Source: Nocardioides marmorisolisilvae (GTDB lineage: Bacteria > Actinomycetota > Actinomycetes > Propionibacteriales > Nocardioidaceae). Taken from it: DNA of 64,000 bases. A program made the translations under genes and the position numbers. Below, piece after piece: positions 33,076 to 42,236 of this stretch. The DNA lies in the NCBI RefSeq assembly GCF_031656915.1, contig NZ_CP134227.1, positions 186,001 through 250,000 of the forward strand, read 5' to 3'. Position 1 is the first letter of the stretch. The number at the start of each line of letters is the position of its first letter. The notes below the pieces were generated by a model, which searched no databases, was not told the origin of the DNA, and saw only the letters and a list, made by a program, of their open reading frames with translations.

Positions 33076-34209
33076 TCAGCCGAGCTCGCGCACCACCGAG
33101 TCGACCACCGCGACCAGGTCTCCATCGGTCTGCTGGGCGACGCGGCGCTGCCGCTGGTACGACGCGCCCCGTCGCGGGATCTCCTCGACGAGCCCGAGCG
33201 CGTCGGCGCAGCCCAGTCGACGGGCGACCGGGGTGAGGCGCTCGAGCACGTCGGCCAGGTCGTCGAGGAGCAACCGCTCGTGGGACTGCTCGTCGAGGAT
33301 GATCCAGGCATCCAGGCCGTAGCGTGCCGCCCGCCACTTGTTCTCCTGGACGTGCCAGGGCGGCAGCACCGCCAGGGGCTCCCCGCGGTCGAGCCGGTCG
33401 CTGAGATCGACCACCAGACAGTGCGTCAGCGCCACCAGGGCACGCATCTCGTCGTAGGTCGACACGCCGTCACAGATCCGCACCTCGACCGTTCCCAGCC
33501 GCGGCGCCGGTCGGACGTCCCAGCGGATCTCGTCGACCTCCTCGATCACCCCGGTCACGAGCAGGTCGTCGGCGTACCCCTCGAAGCCCGACCAGGTGTC
33601 GAACTGGAAGGGCAGTCCGGCGGTGGGCAGCTGCTGGAACATCATCGCGCGGTTGCTCGCGTAGCTGGTGTCGTGCCCGGCCCAGATCGGCGACGACGCG
33701 CTGAGCGCCTGGAGATGGGGGAACTGGTTGAGCACGGCGGAGACGATCGGCATCACGTGGTCTCGCCGTACCCCGACGTGCACGTGGACGCCCCAGATCA
33801 GCATCTGACGGCCCCACCACTGGGTGCGCTCCATCAGCTCTTCGTAGCGGTGCCCGGGCGTCAGCAGCTGGTGCGACCACTCCGCGAACGGATGCGTTCC
33901 GGCGCTGTAGAGGTCCGCACCGAGCTCGGCCGCAAGCGGTCGGACGTCGTCGATCAGTGCGATCAGGTCCGCGACCGCCTCGTCCGTGGTGCGGCACACG
34001 CCGGAGGTCAGCTCGACGGAGTTGCGCAGCAGCTCCTTGTGCAGGTGGGGGTTCGGCCCGTGCCGCTCGCCGAACGCCCGGAACAGCGGGTCGGCGACGT
34101 TGACCAGGTCGCGGCTGTGTCGGTCGACCAGGGCGAACTCCCACTCGACCCCGAGCGTGCCCGGCGTGCCCTGCGCGAACTCGATCGCCACCCGACGATC
34201 GTTCCACAC
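33076..34209 (-). CDS. carboxylate-amine/glutamate-cysteine ligase-like (YbdK)
   Basis: 377 residues from GTG 34209; GTG 34191 (start MAIEFAQ) is equally plausible. The motif GVEWEFALV with catalytic acids, HLHKELLRNSVEL and VRICDG-type segments identify the GCS2 family. Members form gamma-glutamyl amide bonds. No egt or mycothiol genes adjoin it, so substrate is open. Convergent with the aldehyde dehydrogenase. Confidence 0.88.
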   Translation of the reverse strand: MWNDRRVAIEFAQGTPGTLGVEWEFALVDRHSRDLVNVADPLFRAFGERHGPNPHLHKELLRNSVELTSGVCRTTDEAVADLIALIDDVRPLAAELGADLYSAGTHPFAEWSHQLLTPGHRYEELMERTQWWGRQMLIWGVHVHVGVRRDHVMPIVSAVLNQFPHLQALSASSPIWAGHDTSYASNRAMMFQQLPTAGLPFQFDTWSGFEGYADDLLVTGVIEEVDEIRWDVRPAPRLGTVEVRICDGVSTYDEMRALVALTHCLVVDLSDRLDRGEPLAVLPPWHVQENKWRAARYGLDAWIILDEQSHERLLLDDLADVLERLTPVARRLGCADALGLVEEIPRRGASYQRQRRVAQQTDGDLVAVVDSVVRELG

Positions 34210-34218
34210 CGTGGGGTC

Positions 34219-34608
34219 TCAGAGCAGCGCGCCGGGATCGTCGGGGACGTCGACGGCGTGCTCGCGCAGCATGGCCAGGTCGATGACGTCGAGCGCGCGC
34301 TCACTGGTGGCCGCGAGCACGACCGGCGCAGCGGCCCCGTCGTCGTACGCCTGCCGCCAGCGGAGGGCGACCACGCACCAACGGTCGCCCGGGTGCAGGC
34401 CAGGAAAGCCCCACTCCGGGCGCGGGGTGACCAGGTCGTTGCCCACCGAGCGCTGGTGGGCGAGGAACTCGGTGGTCATCACCGCGCAGACCGCGTGCAG
34501 GCCGACGTCGTCGGGACCACACGTGCAGGTCCCGTCGCGGTGGTAGCCGGTCAGGGGGTCGGTGCTGCACGGCTCGAGCTCGTCGCCGAGGACGTTGCGT
34601 TCGGGCAT
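34219..34608 (-). CDS. DUF2237 family protein
   Basis: 129 residues from ATG 34608. The DUF2237 signature (NVLGDELEPCSTDPLTG, then RDGTCTC, FPGLHPGDRWC and ALRWRQA) is complete, with five conserved cysteines. Function unknown; the conserved Cys may bind metal. Its stop is 10 bp before the start of the ligase gene on the same strand, so the two are probably co-transcribed. Confidence 0.9.
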   Translation of the reverse strand: MPERNVLGDELEPCSTDPLTGYHRDGTCTCGPDDVGLHAVCAVMTTEFLAHQRSVGNDLVTPRPEWGFPGLHPGDRWCVVALRWRQAYDDGAAAPVVLAATSERALDVIDLAMLREHAVDVPDDPGALL

Positions 34609-34644
34609 GGGTCGAGCCTGCCACCTCGGGGTTCCTCGCGGCGA

Positions 34645-34650
34645 TACCGT
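34645..34650 (+). promoter_or_regulatory. leaderless promoter (TACCGT) of the DUF402 gene
   Basis: TACCGT ends six bases before the GTG at 34657. It supports this GTG as the start and a leaderless transcript. Confidence 0.5.
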
Positions 34651-34656
34651 GACCGG

Positions 34657-35238
34657 GTGACGACGAGCCCCCAGCCGCGCGTGGTCCGGCTCGAGACCCG
34701 CAAGTGGCCGGACTCGCCGCACTGGGAGTTCGACGCGGTCTGGCTCGGCGCCGACGGGATCGGCCAGTGGGTCGGGCTGCCGCGGGGGACCTGGCTGTCC
34801 CGTCCCGGTGCCGGCTTCCACGCCACCGCGCCGCACGTCGTCCTGGTGCCCCACGACGCCTGGTGGGTCGCCACCTTCTACGACGACGATCCCGACCGCC
34901 CGGTCGACACCTACGTCGACATCACCGGTCCCGCGACCTGGCACGGCGACACCATCCGCTGCGTCGACCTCGACCTCGACGTGATCCGCGGTGTCAGCGG
35001 GCGCGTGTGGGTCGATGACGAGGACGAGTTCGCCGAGCATCGCCTCTCCCTGGGCTACCCCGACGATGTCGTCGAGGGTGCAGTCCGGTCGTGTGCCGAC
35101 GTACTCGCACGGGTGCAGGCCGACGCCCCGCCCTTCGACCGAGCCGCTGCCGCCGCCCGGATCGCGCGCCTTCGGGACATGACTTTTCCCAGGTTAGGAA
35201 CCCAAGAGTCGACTTCACACACCGACTCTGGTGTGTGA
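34657..35238 (+). CDS. DUF402 (FomD-like) family protein with repeat-derived tail
   Basis: 193 residues from GTG 34657. The DUF402 core is seen as PHWEFDAVWLG, WWVATFY, YVDI and the DLDLDV motif, the pattern of FomD and nucleoside/nucleotide-diphosphate hydrolases. About the last 19 residues (from MTFPRLGTQESTSH) are encoded by the left half of the palindromic element 35182-35271, so the natural end may have been displaced by insertion of that element. Its biochemical role is not known. Confidence 0.85.
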   Translation: MTTSPQPRVVRLETRKWPDSPHWEFDAVWLGADGIGQWVGLPRGTWLSRPGAGFHATAPHVVLVPHDAWWVATFYDDDPDRPVDTYVDITGPATWHGDTIRCVDLDLDVIRGVSGRVWVDDEDEFAEHRLSLGYPDDVVEGAVRSCADVLARVQADAPPFDRAAAAARIARLRDMTFPRLGTQESTSHTDSGV

Positions 35239-35271
35239 AGAGTGACTTCGGGTTCCCAACCTGGGAAAAGT
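35182..35271. repeat. 90-bp palindromic element, copy A, between convergent genes
   Basis: The outer arms ACTTTTCCCAGGTT and AACCTGGGAAAAGT are exact complements; GGAACCC/GGGTTCC continues the stem after a single mismatch. Inside, CTTCACACACC pairs with GGTGTGTGAAG around a GACTCT loop. The element spans the end of the DUF402 gene and stops 4 bp before the SDR gene stop (35275). A related element lies at 59894-59975. Confidence 0.85.
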
Positions 35272-35274
35272 AAC

Positions 35275-36102
35275 TCAGCGCGGCAGCACGAGCCGGGCGG
35301 CCCGGGCGAACACATCCTGGTAGCGGGAGCCGAGCAGCTTGCCGGTCCAGTGGATGGCGTGGGCATCGGCGCCGACGAGCACTCGCGCCTTGCCGGCGAG
35401 CATGCCGTCCACGATGATCGCGGCCGCCTTGTCCGGTGTCATCCGGGCCAGCTTCGCGTCGAAGGTGGCAGCGAGCTTGTCGTGATCCTCGCCGGCGGTG
35501 GTGCGGCCGTTGCGGGCGATCCCGGTCTTGATGCCGCCGGGGTGGACGCAGGTGACGCCGACCTTGTGCTTGCCGAGGATCATGTCCTCGCGGACCGCCT
35601 CGGTGAAGCCCCGCACGGCGTACTTCGTGGCGTTGTACGTCGACTGGCCGGGCATCGACACCAGGCCGAACAGTGAGGAGATGTTCACCAGGTGTCCGTC
35701 GCCCGACTCGATCAGGTGCGGGAGGAACTCGCGGGTGCCGTAGACGACGCCCCAGAAGTTGATGCCGACGATCCATTCGAAGTCGGCGTACTCCATCGCG
35801 GTGACCGGACCCGAGTGTGAGACACCGGCATTGTTGACGACGACGTTGACCCGGCCGTAGTGCTCCTTGACGGCGGTGGCGTAGGCGACGAACGCGTCCT
35901 TGTCGCTCACGTCGAGCCGGTCGGCCTTGATCCCGCGCGCTCCGGCCTCCTTCAGCAGCTCGACGGTCTCGGCCAGCCCGTCCTCGTTCCAGTCCGAGAC
36001 CGCGAGCAGGGCGCCCTTCGCGGCGACGTTGAGGGCGACGGCACGGCCGATGCCCGATCCGGCGCCGGTGACGACGACGACCTTGTCCTCCAGTGACTTC
36101 AT
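35275..36102 (-). CDS. short-chain dehydrogenase/reductase
   Basis: 275 residues from ATG 36102. The cofactor motif TGAGSGIGRA, NNAGVSHSG and the catalytic Tyr-x3-Lys (YNATKYA) with Ser in ISSLFGL are present. The C-terminal ~70 residues include the SDR substrate-binding helices. The SDR overlaps the monooxygenase by ATGA, so alcohol or ketone interconversion in the same pathway is likely. Confidence 0.92.
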   Translation of the reverse strand: MKSLEDKVVVVTGAGSGIGRAVALNVAAKGALLAVSDWNEDGLAETVELLKEAGARGIKADRLDVSDKDAFVAYATAVKEHYGRVNVVVNNAGVSHSGPVTAMEYADFEWIVGINFWGVVYGTREFLPHLIESGDGHLVNISSLFGLVSMPGQSTYNATKYAVRGFTEAVREDMILGKHKVGVTCVHPGGIKTGIARNGRTTAGEDHDKLAATFDAKLARMTPDKAAAIIVDGMLAGKARVLVGADAHAIHWTGKLLGSRYQDVFARAARLVLPR

Positions 36103-37637
36103 GCGACTCGCTCCTCTTCGTTGGCGGGCTCGGTGGCTGTGACGACGTACTGTTCGGGGTCGAAGCTCTTGAGCAGGTCGCGGAACTTGAAGGTGGTGCG
36201 TGGCCAGAGCGTGGTGTTCCGGCCGTGCTTGTCCAGATACCAGCTCGAGCAGCCGCCGGTGGTCCACACGGTCCTGCGCATCCGGGTCTGCAGGTCGTCG
36301 TTCCAGGCGCGCTGGGCATCGGGCTTCGGCTCGACCGTGGCCCAGCCGTGCTCCTCCATCGTGCGCAGCGCGTCCATGATGTAGGCGATCTGCGCCTCGA
36401 TCATGAAGACCATGCTGGAGTGGCCCAGCCCGGTGTTCGGGCCGACGATGAAGAACATGTTCGGGAACCCCGAGACCGTGGCGCCCTTGTAGGCCTGCAT
36501 GCCGTGGGTGTCGAAATAGCCGGCGAGGGTCACCCCGTCGCGGCCGGCGACGTGCTCCGCGATCGGTAGGTCGGTCGTGTGGAAGCCCGTCGCGATCACC
36601 AGCGCGTCGATGTCGCGCTCAGTGCCGTCCGCAGTGACGATCCCGTGCGCGGTGACCTTGGCGATCGGGTCGGTGACAAGGTCGACGTCGGGCCGCGCCA
36701 GCGCCGGGTACCAGTCGTTGGAGAACAGGATCCGCTTGCAGCCCACGGTGAAGTGCGGCGTCACCTTCGCCTTGAGCTCAGGATCCTTGATTGCGCGGGA
36801 GATGTTCGCCCGGCACAGCCGGGCCAGATGGAACCCGAAGCGGGGGTTGTGGTGCAGCGGCGGACCGACCATTCCCTCCATCAGCCAGTAGATCGCCGTC
36901 CGCTGAAGCCGCTGGGCGCCGGGGACGTGCCGGAAGATCGCCTTCTCCACACGGGTGTACGGGCGCTGCATCCGTGGCATCACCCACGGCGCGGTGCGCT
37001 GGTAGACGTCAAGGTGTGCAGCGACCTTGGCGAGCTCGGGAACGATCTGGATGGCCGAGGCGCCCGTGCCGATGACCGCGACGCGCTTGCCGCTGAGGTC
37101 GTAGTCGTGGTCCCACTGCGCGGAGTGGAAGACCGCGCCCTGGAAGCCCTCGATGCCCTCGATGTCGGGGAGCTTCGGCTCGGAGAGCGCGCCGGCGGCG
37201 AGCACCAGCACCTCTGCCTCGACGGGACCTCGCGAGGTGGTCACCCGCCACCGACGCGTGTCCTCGTCCCAGCGCGCGTCCTCGGCAGCGGTCCCGAACG
37301 CGAACCGGTCGAGCACGCCGGCCCGGTCGGCGACGTTGCGGATGTACTGCTGGATCTCGGGCTGCGGCGAGTAGGTCTGTGACCAGTCCGGGTTGAGCGC
37401 GAACGAGTACGAGTAGAGCTGCGAGGGCACATCGCAGGCGGCCCCGGGGTAGGTGTTGTCGCGCCAGGTGCCGCCCACCTCCTCGCCCTTGTCGATGACC
37501 AGGAAGTCCGTGTCTGCGGACTCCTGGAGCTTGATGGCCATGCCGAGGCCGGCGAAGCCGGCGCCGACGACCAGGGTGCGCACCTGGCCGGGGAGGGGAC
37601 GGGGTGCGGACAGGGGCTCAGCGGCGGACTGGGTCAT
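36099..37637 (-). CDS. flavin-containing/Baeyer-Villiger-type monooxygenase
   Basis: 512 residues from ATG 37637, a leaderless start after TACGCT. FAD motif GAGFAGLG, the BVMO-type fingerprint FQGAVFHSAQWDHD, an NADPH motif GTGASAIQ and conserved GGTWRDNTYPGAAC are visible. It would insert oxygen into ketones or oxidise N/S centres. The operon with an SDR suggests ketone/alcohol catabolism. A TetR regulator is divergent. Confidence 0.92.
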   Translation of the reverse strand: MTQSAAEPLSAPRPLPGQVRTLVVGAGFAGLGMAIKLQESADTDFLVIDKGEEVGGTWRDNTYPGAACDVPSQLYSYSFALNPDWSQTYSPQPEIQQYIRNVADRAGVLDRFAFGTAAEDARWDEDTRRWRVTTSRGPVEAEVLVLAAGALSEPKLPDIEGIEGFQGAVFHSAQWDHDYDLSGKRVAVIGTGASAIQIVPELAKVAAHLDVYQRTAPWVMPRMQRPYTRVEKAIFRHVPGAQRLQRTAIYWLMEGMVGPPLHHNPRFGFHLARLCRANISRAIKDPELKAKVTPHFTVGCKRILFSNDWYPALARPDVDLVTDPIAKVTAHGIVTADGTERDIDALVIATGFHTTDLPIAEHVAGRDGVTLAGYFDTHGMQAYKGATVSGFPNMFFIVGPNTGLGHSSMVFMIEAQIAYIMDALRTMEEHGWATVEPKPDAQRAWNDDLQTRMRRTVWTTGGCSSWYLDKHGRNTTLWPRTTFKFRDLLKSFDPEQYVVTATEPANEEERVA

Positions 37638-37643
37638 GGAACG

Positions 37644-37649
37644 AGCGTA
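37644..37649 (-). promoter_or_regulatory. leaderless promoter (TACGCT) of the monooxygenase
   Basis: On the minus strand TACGCT ends six bases before ATG 37637. Confidence 0.5.
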
Positions 37650-37682
37650 CGGAGGCTGTTGAACCACCGTCAATAGCCGTGT

Positions 37683-37695
37683 TGAACAAAGTTCA
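37683..37695. promoter_or_regulatory. candidate TetR operator TGAAC-AAA-GTTCA
   Basis: A perfect 5-bp inverted repeat, TGAAC/GTTCA with a 3-bp spacer, sits just upstream of the TetR -10 element. TTGAAC also occurs as a half-site near 37660. The position between divergent genes suits a repressor that controls itself and the monooxygenase operon. Confidence 0.5.
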
Positions 37696-37696
37696 G

Positions 37697-37702
37697 TATC
37701 GT
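37697..37702 (+). promoter_or_regulatory. leaderless promoter (TATCGT) of the TetR gene
   Basis: TATCGT ends seven bases before ATG 37710; the candidate operator lies immediately upstream. Confidence 0.5.
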
Positions 37703-37709
37703 GGCTCAC

Positions 37710-38309
37710 ATGACGACGACCACGCGGGTCCGGATGAGCAAGGAGGGCCGCCGCGAGCAGCTGCTCGAGATCGGCGTCCGGTTGCTGGCGACCCATCCTC
37801 TCGAGGAGCTCTCCATCGAGCTCCTGGCCGACCACGCCGGAATCTCGCGAGGGCTGCTCTACCACTACTTCGGCAACAAGCAGGACTTCCACGTCGCCGT
37901 CGTACGACGTGCCGTCGCGGACATCTACGCGATCACCGCTCCGATGGACCTGGCCGACCCGACCGAGCAGCTGATGGCGTCCCTGGCCGCCTACCTGGAC
38001 TACGTCACGCAGAACCACGCCGGCTACTTGTCTCTCGTCCGGGCCGCCCAGGGCGGCAACGAGGAGCTGCAGACGATCTATGAGGATGCCCGACGAGCGC
38101 TGACCGACCGCCTGTTCGAGAGGATCGACGCCACCGAGGCACTCGGCGTCCAGGACACCCCGGCGACCAGACTGCTGGCGCGGTCCTGGGCCGCGCTCGC
38201 CGAGGACGCCGTGCTCGCGTGGCTCGAGGACCCCGCCGGGCTGTCCCGAGAGGTCCTGCTCGAACGGATCGCCGCCGCGCTGCCTGCACTGATCCTGCCC
38301 GCAACCTGA
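37710..38309 (+). CDS. TetR-family transcriptional regulator
   Basis: 199 residues from ATG 37710. N-terminal HTH around residues 9-60 with ISRGLLYHYFGNKQDF, and an all-helical ligand domain ending ALPALILPAT. Divergent from the monooxygenase/SDR operon with an intervening palindrome, which it probably represses until a hydrophobic substrate binds. Confidence 0.92.
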   Translation: MTTTTRVRMSKEGRREQLLEIGVRLLATHPLEELSIELLADHAGISRGLLYHYFGNKQDFHVAVVRRAVADIYAITAPMDLADPTEQLMASLAAYLDYVTQNHAGYLSLVRAAQGGNEELQTIYEDARRALTDRLFERIDATEALGVQDTPATRLLARSWAALAEDAVLAWLEDPAGLSREVLLERIAAALPALILPAT

Positions 38310-38443
38310 CCCAGATCCACCGCCGAGCGCGACGGCATCAGCCACCCGTAGCAGTCTGCCGAGCGCGCCCAGAGTGACCGGCGGTCCCGTCGCGCCCGTG
38401 GGCTCCGCAACCCGGTGGCGCCCAGAGCACGTGTCCGAGCACA

Positions 38444-41400
38444 ATGGTCCGCGTTGTGCGCCCACTCGAAGACATCCATTTCCCCCCAGAGCTCCCGGTC
38501 TCCGAGCGTCGTGACGACATCGCGGAGGCGATCCGTGACCACCAGGTCGTCGTCGTCGCTGGCGAGACGGGGTCGGGCAAGACCACGCAGCTGCCGAAGA
38601 TCTGCCTGGCCCTCGGTCGCGGCACCGACGGGCTGATCGGCCACACCCAGCCCCGCAGGATCGCGGCGCGCAGCGTGGCTGAGCGGATCGCCGAGGAGCT
38701 CGGCGTCGACCTCGGAGCCGAGGTCGGCTACCAGGTCCGGTTCACCGACAAGACCTCCGAGACCAGCAGGGTCAAGGTGATGACCGACGGCATCCTGCTC
38801 GCCGAGCTGCAGCATGACCGGGACCTGCGACGTTACGACACGATCATCATCGACGAGGCGCACGAGCGCAGTCTCAACATCGACTTCCTGCTGGGGTACC
38901 TGCGCCGGCTGCTCCCACGCAGGCCCGATCTCAAGGTGGTGATCACGTCGGCGACCATCGACCCTCAGCGGTTCGCGGATGCGTTCGGCGGCGCGCCGGT
39001 GATCGAGGTGTCCGGGCGCACCTATCCGGTCGAGGTCCGCTTCCGGCCGCTCATCGAGGAGGCGTACGACGAGGACGGCGAGATCGTCGTCCGCGACCAG
39101 ACCGAGGCGATCCAGGCCGCCGTGGACGAGCTGACGCGCGACACGACCGGCGACCTGCTGGTGTTCCTGCCGGGGGAGCGCGAGATCAGGGACGCCGCCG
39201 ACGCCCTGGCTGAACGGGCGGCCGACCCCCGACGGGGCTTCGAGGTGCTGCCGCTCTTCTCCCGGCTCTCCGCTGCCGAGCAGCACCGCGTCTTCGCGCG
39301 GCACAGCGGTCGTCGGGTGATCCTGTCCACCAACGTCGCGGAGACCTCGCTGACCGTGCCCGGCATCACCGGTGTCATCGACACCGGCCTGGCCCGGATC
39401 AGCCGGTGGTCCGCGCGCACCAAGGTCCAGCGCCTCCCCGTCGAGCCGATCAGCCAGGCCTCGGCGAAGCAACGCTCGGGCCGGTGCGGTCGGGTCGAGG
39501 CCGGTGTTGCCATCCGGCTCTATAGCGAGGAGGACTACGAGGGCAGACCCGAGTTCACCCAGCCCGAGATCCTGCGCACCAACCTGGCCAGCGTGATCCT
39601 GCAGATGACCTCGCTGGGGCTGGGAGACGTGGCCAGGTTCCCGTTCCTCGACCCGCCCGACCAGCGGGCCGTCCGCGACGGCATCGGGCTGCTTGAGGAG
39701 CTGGCTGCGCTGGCGCCCGGGAAGGGCGGCCGTCGCCGGCTCACCGGGATCGGCCGCCGGCTGGGCCGTCTCCCCGTCGACCCCCGGCTGGGTCGGATGA
39801 TCCTCGAGGCCGACCGGCTCGGCTGCCTGGGCGACGTACTCGTCCTCACCGCAGCTCTGTCGGTGCAGGACCCCAGGGAGCGGCCGGTCGACCAGGAGGC
39901 GCGCGCGGACCAGCTGCACGCACGCTTCCGCGACCCGACCTCGGACTTCCTCACCTGGCTCAACCTGTGGCGGTACCTGCAGGAGAAGCAGCGCGAGATG
40001 GGGTCGAGCGCGTTCCGTCGGCTGTGCCGCGAGGAGCTGCTCAACCACCTGCGCGTCCGCGAGTGGCAGGACCTCGAGCGCCAGCTGCGACAGATCGCGC
40101 GCGAGCTCGGCCTGAAGGTGCCACGACCGCACGGAGCCGACGAGGTCGATGCCGACGGCGTCCACCAGGCGCTGCTGTCCGGGTTGCTGTCCCACATCGG
40201 CCTGCGGGAAGTGCCCAAGGACGGGTCCCGCCGGCGGGGGGAGTACGTCGGGGCCCGGGGCACCCGGTTCGCGATCTTCCCGGGTTCGGGACTGTTCCGA
40301 AAGCCGCCCGAGTTCGTGATGGCGGCCGAGCTCGTGGAGACATCGCGCCTCTGGGCGCGCCAGAACGCCGCGATCGACCCGGCCTGGGCCGAGCGTCTCG
40401 GCGCACACCTGATCAAGCGCAGCTGGTCGGAGCCGCACTGGTCCCGCAAGCGCGCGGCAGCGATGGCACACGAGAAGGTGCTGCTCTACGGCGTACCACT
40501 GGTCGCGGATCGCCTTGTCGGCATCGGTCGCACCCAGCCGGAGCTCGCCCGCGAGCTGTTCATCCGGCACGCCCTCGTCGGCGCGGAGTGGGACCGCGCG
40601 GATCCCGACCGGCGCGGCGGCCACCGGTTCCTCGCCGACAACCGGCGGCTGCTCGAGGAGGCCGAGGAACTCGAGCACCGGGCCCGGCGGCGCGGCATCG
40701 TGGTCGACGACGAGACCTTGTTCGACTTCTACGACGCCCGGCTCCCGGCGCACGTCGCCTCGGGCGCCGACTTCGACCTGTGGTGGAAGCAGGAGCGGCC
40801 GGCCCACCCGGATCTGCTCACGTTCGACCCCGCGATGCTCGTTCGCGAGGACGCCGCGGAGCTGGCCGAGGAGTTTCCCGACACCTGGCGGCAGGAAGCG
40901 GCGAGCCTCCCGCTGCGCTACCAGTTCGAGCCGGGCAGCGACGTCGACGGCGTCACGGTGGACGTGCCGCTCGCCACCTTGAACACCGTGGGCGCGGCAC
41001 CGTTCAGCTGGCAGGTGCCGGGCCTGCGCGCGGAGCTGGTGACGGCGCTCCTGCGCGCCCTGCCCAAGCAGCTGCGGACCAGTTTCGTCCCCGTCCCGGA
41101 CACGGCGCGCGCCTTCCTCGCGGACGTGACCCCCGGAGAGGAGCCGCTCACCGACGCGCTCGGGCGCTACCTGCGGGCGCGGACCGGCGTGCACGTGCCG
41201 GAGGAGGCCTGGGACTGGAGCAAGGTCCCCGCGCACCTGCGTCCGAACTTCCGGGTGGTCGACGACGCCGGGGCCGTTGTTGCCACCGGGCGTGACCTCG
41301 ACGCGCTCAAGGCCCCGCTGCTTCCCGCCTTCGAGGAGGCGGTCGCCCGGGCCGCCGACGACTCCGACCTCACCGCCACCGGGCGCACGAGCTGGACCTT

Positions 41401-42226
41401 CGGCACCATCCCCGAGTCGTTCTCGACCACTCGGGCCGGCCACGTGGTGCATGGGTTCCCGGCGCTGGTGGACGAAGGCCGGAGCGTGGGGCTGCGCGTG
41501 CTGGGCCGGGCCGAGGACGGGGCGGCGCAGCACCGCCTGGGCGTACGTCGGCTGCTGGTGCTCAGCATCGACTCACCGGTCCCGGCGCTGCTCGACGGTC
41601 TGGACAACGCCCGCAAGCTGGCCCTCGCGGGCAGTCCCTACCCCGACGTACGGCGGCTGCTGGAGGACTGCGTCCTGGCCACTGCCGGAGAGATCGTCGG
41701 ACAGCACGATGTCCGTGAGCCGGCCTCGTTCCAGTCGCTGGTGGACCGGGCGCGGCGGGAGCTGCCGGCCCTCGCGATGCAGGTCGTCGACCTGGTGGTC
41801 CGCGTGCTCGGCGACTGGCGGGAGACGGATCGGCTGCTGCACGGCCGGGTCGAGCTGCCGATGCTGCCGGCGATGACGGACCTGCGGGGGCAGCTGGCCC
41901 GGCTGGTCCACGACGGCTTTGTCGCTGAGGCGGGCACGGCGGCGCTGCGCAACTACCCACGCTACCTGGCCGCGATGCGTCGGCGTGTGCAGCGGCTGCC
42001 GGAGTCACCGGCGCGCGACCGCGAGCAGCAGGACCGGGTCGAGGCACTGCAGCAGGCCTGGCAGCACCGTGTCGACGCCCTGCAGCCCAACCAGCCGCCG
42101 GACGAGCGTCTCATCGAGGTGCGCTGGCTCCTGGAGGAGCTCCGGGTCAGTCTCTGGGCGCAGCAGCTGGGAACGCCGGTGCCGGTGAGCGACGTGCGGA
42201 TCCGCAAGCTGCTGGACCGCGGCTGA
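38444..42226 (+). CDS. hrpA: ATP-dependent RNA helicase HrpA
   Basis: 1260 residues. DEAH-box helicase with Walker A GETGSGKTTQLPK, DEAH box IIDEAHERSLN and the SAT motif ITSATIDP, then helicase C, HA2, OB and the large C-terminal DUF3418 domain that distinguishes HrpA. Typical length is ~1300. HrpA unwinds RNA and rescues collided or stalled ribosomes in E. coli. Leading residues MVRVVRPLEDIHFPPELPV match the family start. A standalone transcript. Confidence 0.95.
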   Translation: MVRVVRPLEDIHFPPELPVSERRDDIAEAIRDHQVVVVAGETGSGKTTQLPKICLALGRGTDGLIGHTQPRRIAARSVAERIAEELGVDLGAEVGYQVRFTDKTSETSRVKVMTDGILLAELQHDRDLRRYDTIIIDEAHERSLNIDFLLGYLRRLLPRRPDLKVVITSATIDPQRFADAFGGAPVIEVSGRTYPVEVRFRPLIEEAYDEDGEIVVRDQTEAIQAAVDELTRDTTGDLLVFLPGEREIRDAADALAERAADPRRGFEVLPLFSRLSAAEQHRVFARHSGRRVILSTNVAETSLTVPGITGVIDTGLARISRWSARTKVQRLPVEPISQASAKQRSGRCGRVEAGVAIRLYSEEDYEGRPEFTQPEILRTNLASVILQMTSLGLGDVARFPFLDPPDQRAVRDGIGLLEELAALAPGKGGRRRLTGIGRRLGRLPVDPRLGRMILEADRLGCLGDVLVLTAALSVQDPRERPVDQEARADQLHARFRDPTSDFLTWLNLWRYLQEKQREMGSSAFRRLCREELLNHLRVREWQDLERQLRQIARELGLKVPRPHGADEVDADGVHQALLSGLLSHIGLREVPKDGSRRRGEYVGARGTRFAIFPGSGLFRKPPEFVMAAELVETSRLWARQNAAIDPAWAERLGAHLIKRSWSEPHWSRKRAAAMAHEKVLLYGVPLVADRLVGIGRTQPELARELFIRHALVGAEWDRADPDRRGGHRFLADNRRLLEEAEELEHRARRRGIVVDDETLFDFYDARLPAHVASGADFDLWWKQERPAHPDLLTFDPAMLVREDAAELAEEFPDTWRQEAASLPLRYQFEPGSDVDGVTVDVPLATLNTVGAAPFSWQVPGLRAELVTALLRALPKQLRTSFVPVPDTARAFLADVTPGEEPLTDALGRYLRARTGVHVPEEAWDWSKVPAHLRPNFRVVDDAGAVVATGRDLDALKAPLLPAFEEAVARAADDSDLTATGRTSWTFGTIPESFSTTRAGHVVHGFPALVDEGRSVGLRVLGRAEDGAAQHRLGVRRLLVLSIDSPVPALLDGLDNARKLALAGSPYPDVRRLLEDCVLATAGEIVGQHDVREPASFQSLVDRARRELPALAMQVVDLVVRVLGDWRETDRLLHGRVELPMLPAMTDLRGQLARLVHDGFVAEAGTAALRNYPRYLAAMRRRVQRLPESPARDREQQDRVEALQQAWQHRVDALQPNQPPDERLIEVRWLLEELRVSLWAQQLGTPVPVSDVRIRKLLDRG

Positions 42227-42236
42227 GCGTCGCCCG

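Noticed and set aside
32086-34656. Long plus-strand open frame leading into the DUF402 gene.
   Set aside because: The first 857 codons are a frame-shifted shadow of the aldehyde dehydrogenase and ligase genes; only the part from GTG 34657 carries a conserved domain and promoter.
38078-41533. A very long open frame on the minus strand opposite hrpA (over 1100 codons).
   Set aside because: It is antisense to the clearly conserved HrpA reading frame; high GC leaves long stop-free shadow frames. Its translation is low-complexity Arg/Gly/Leu with no domain.
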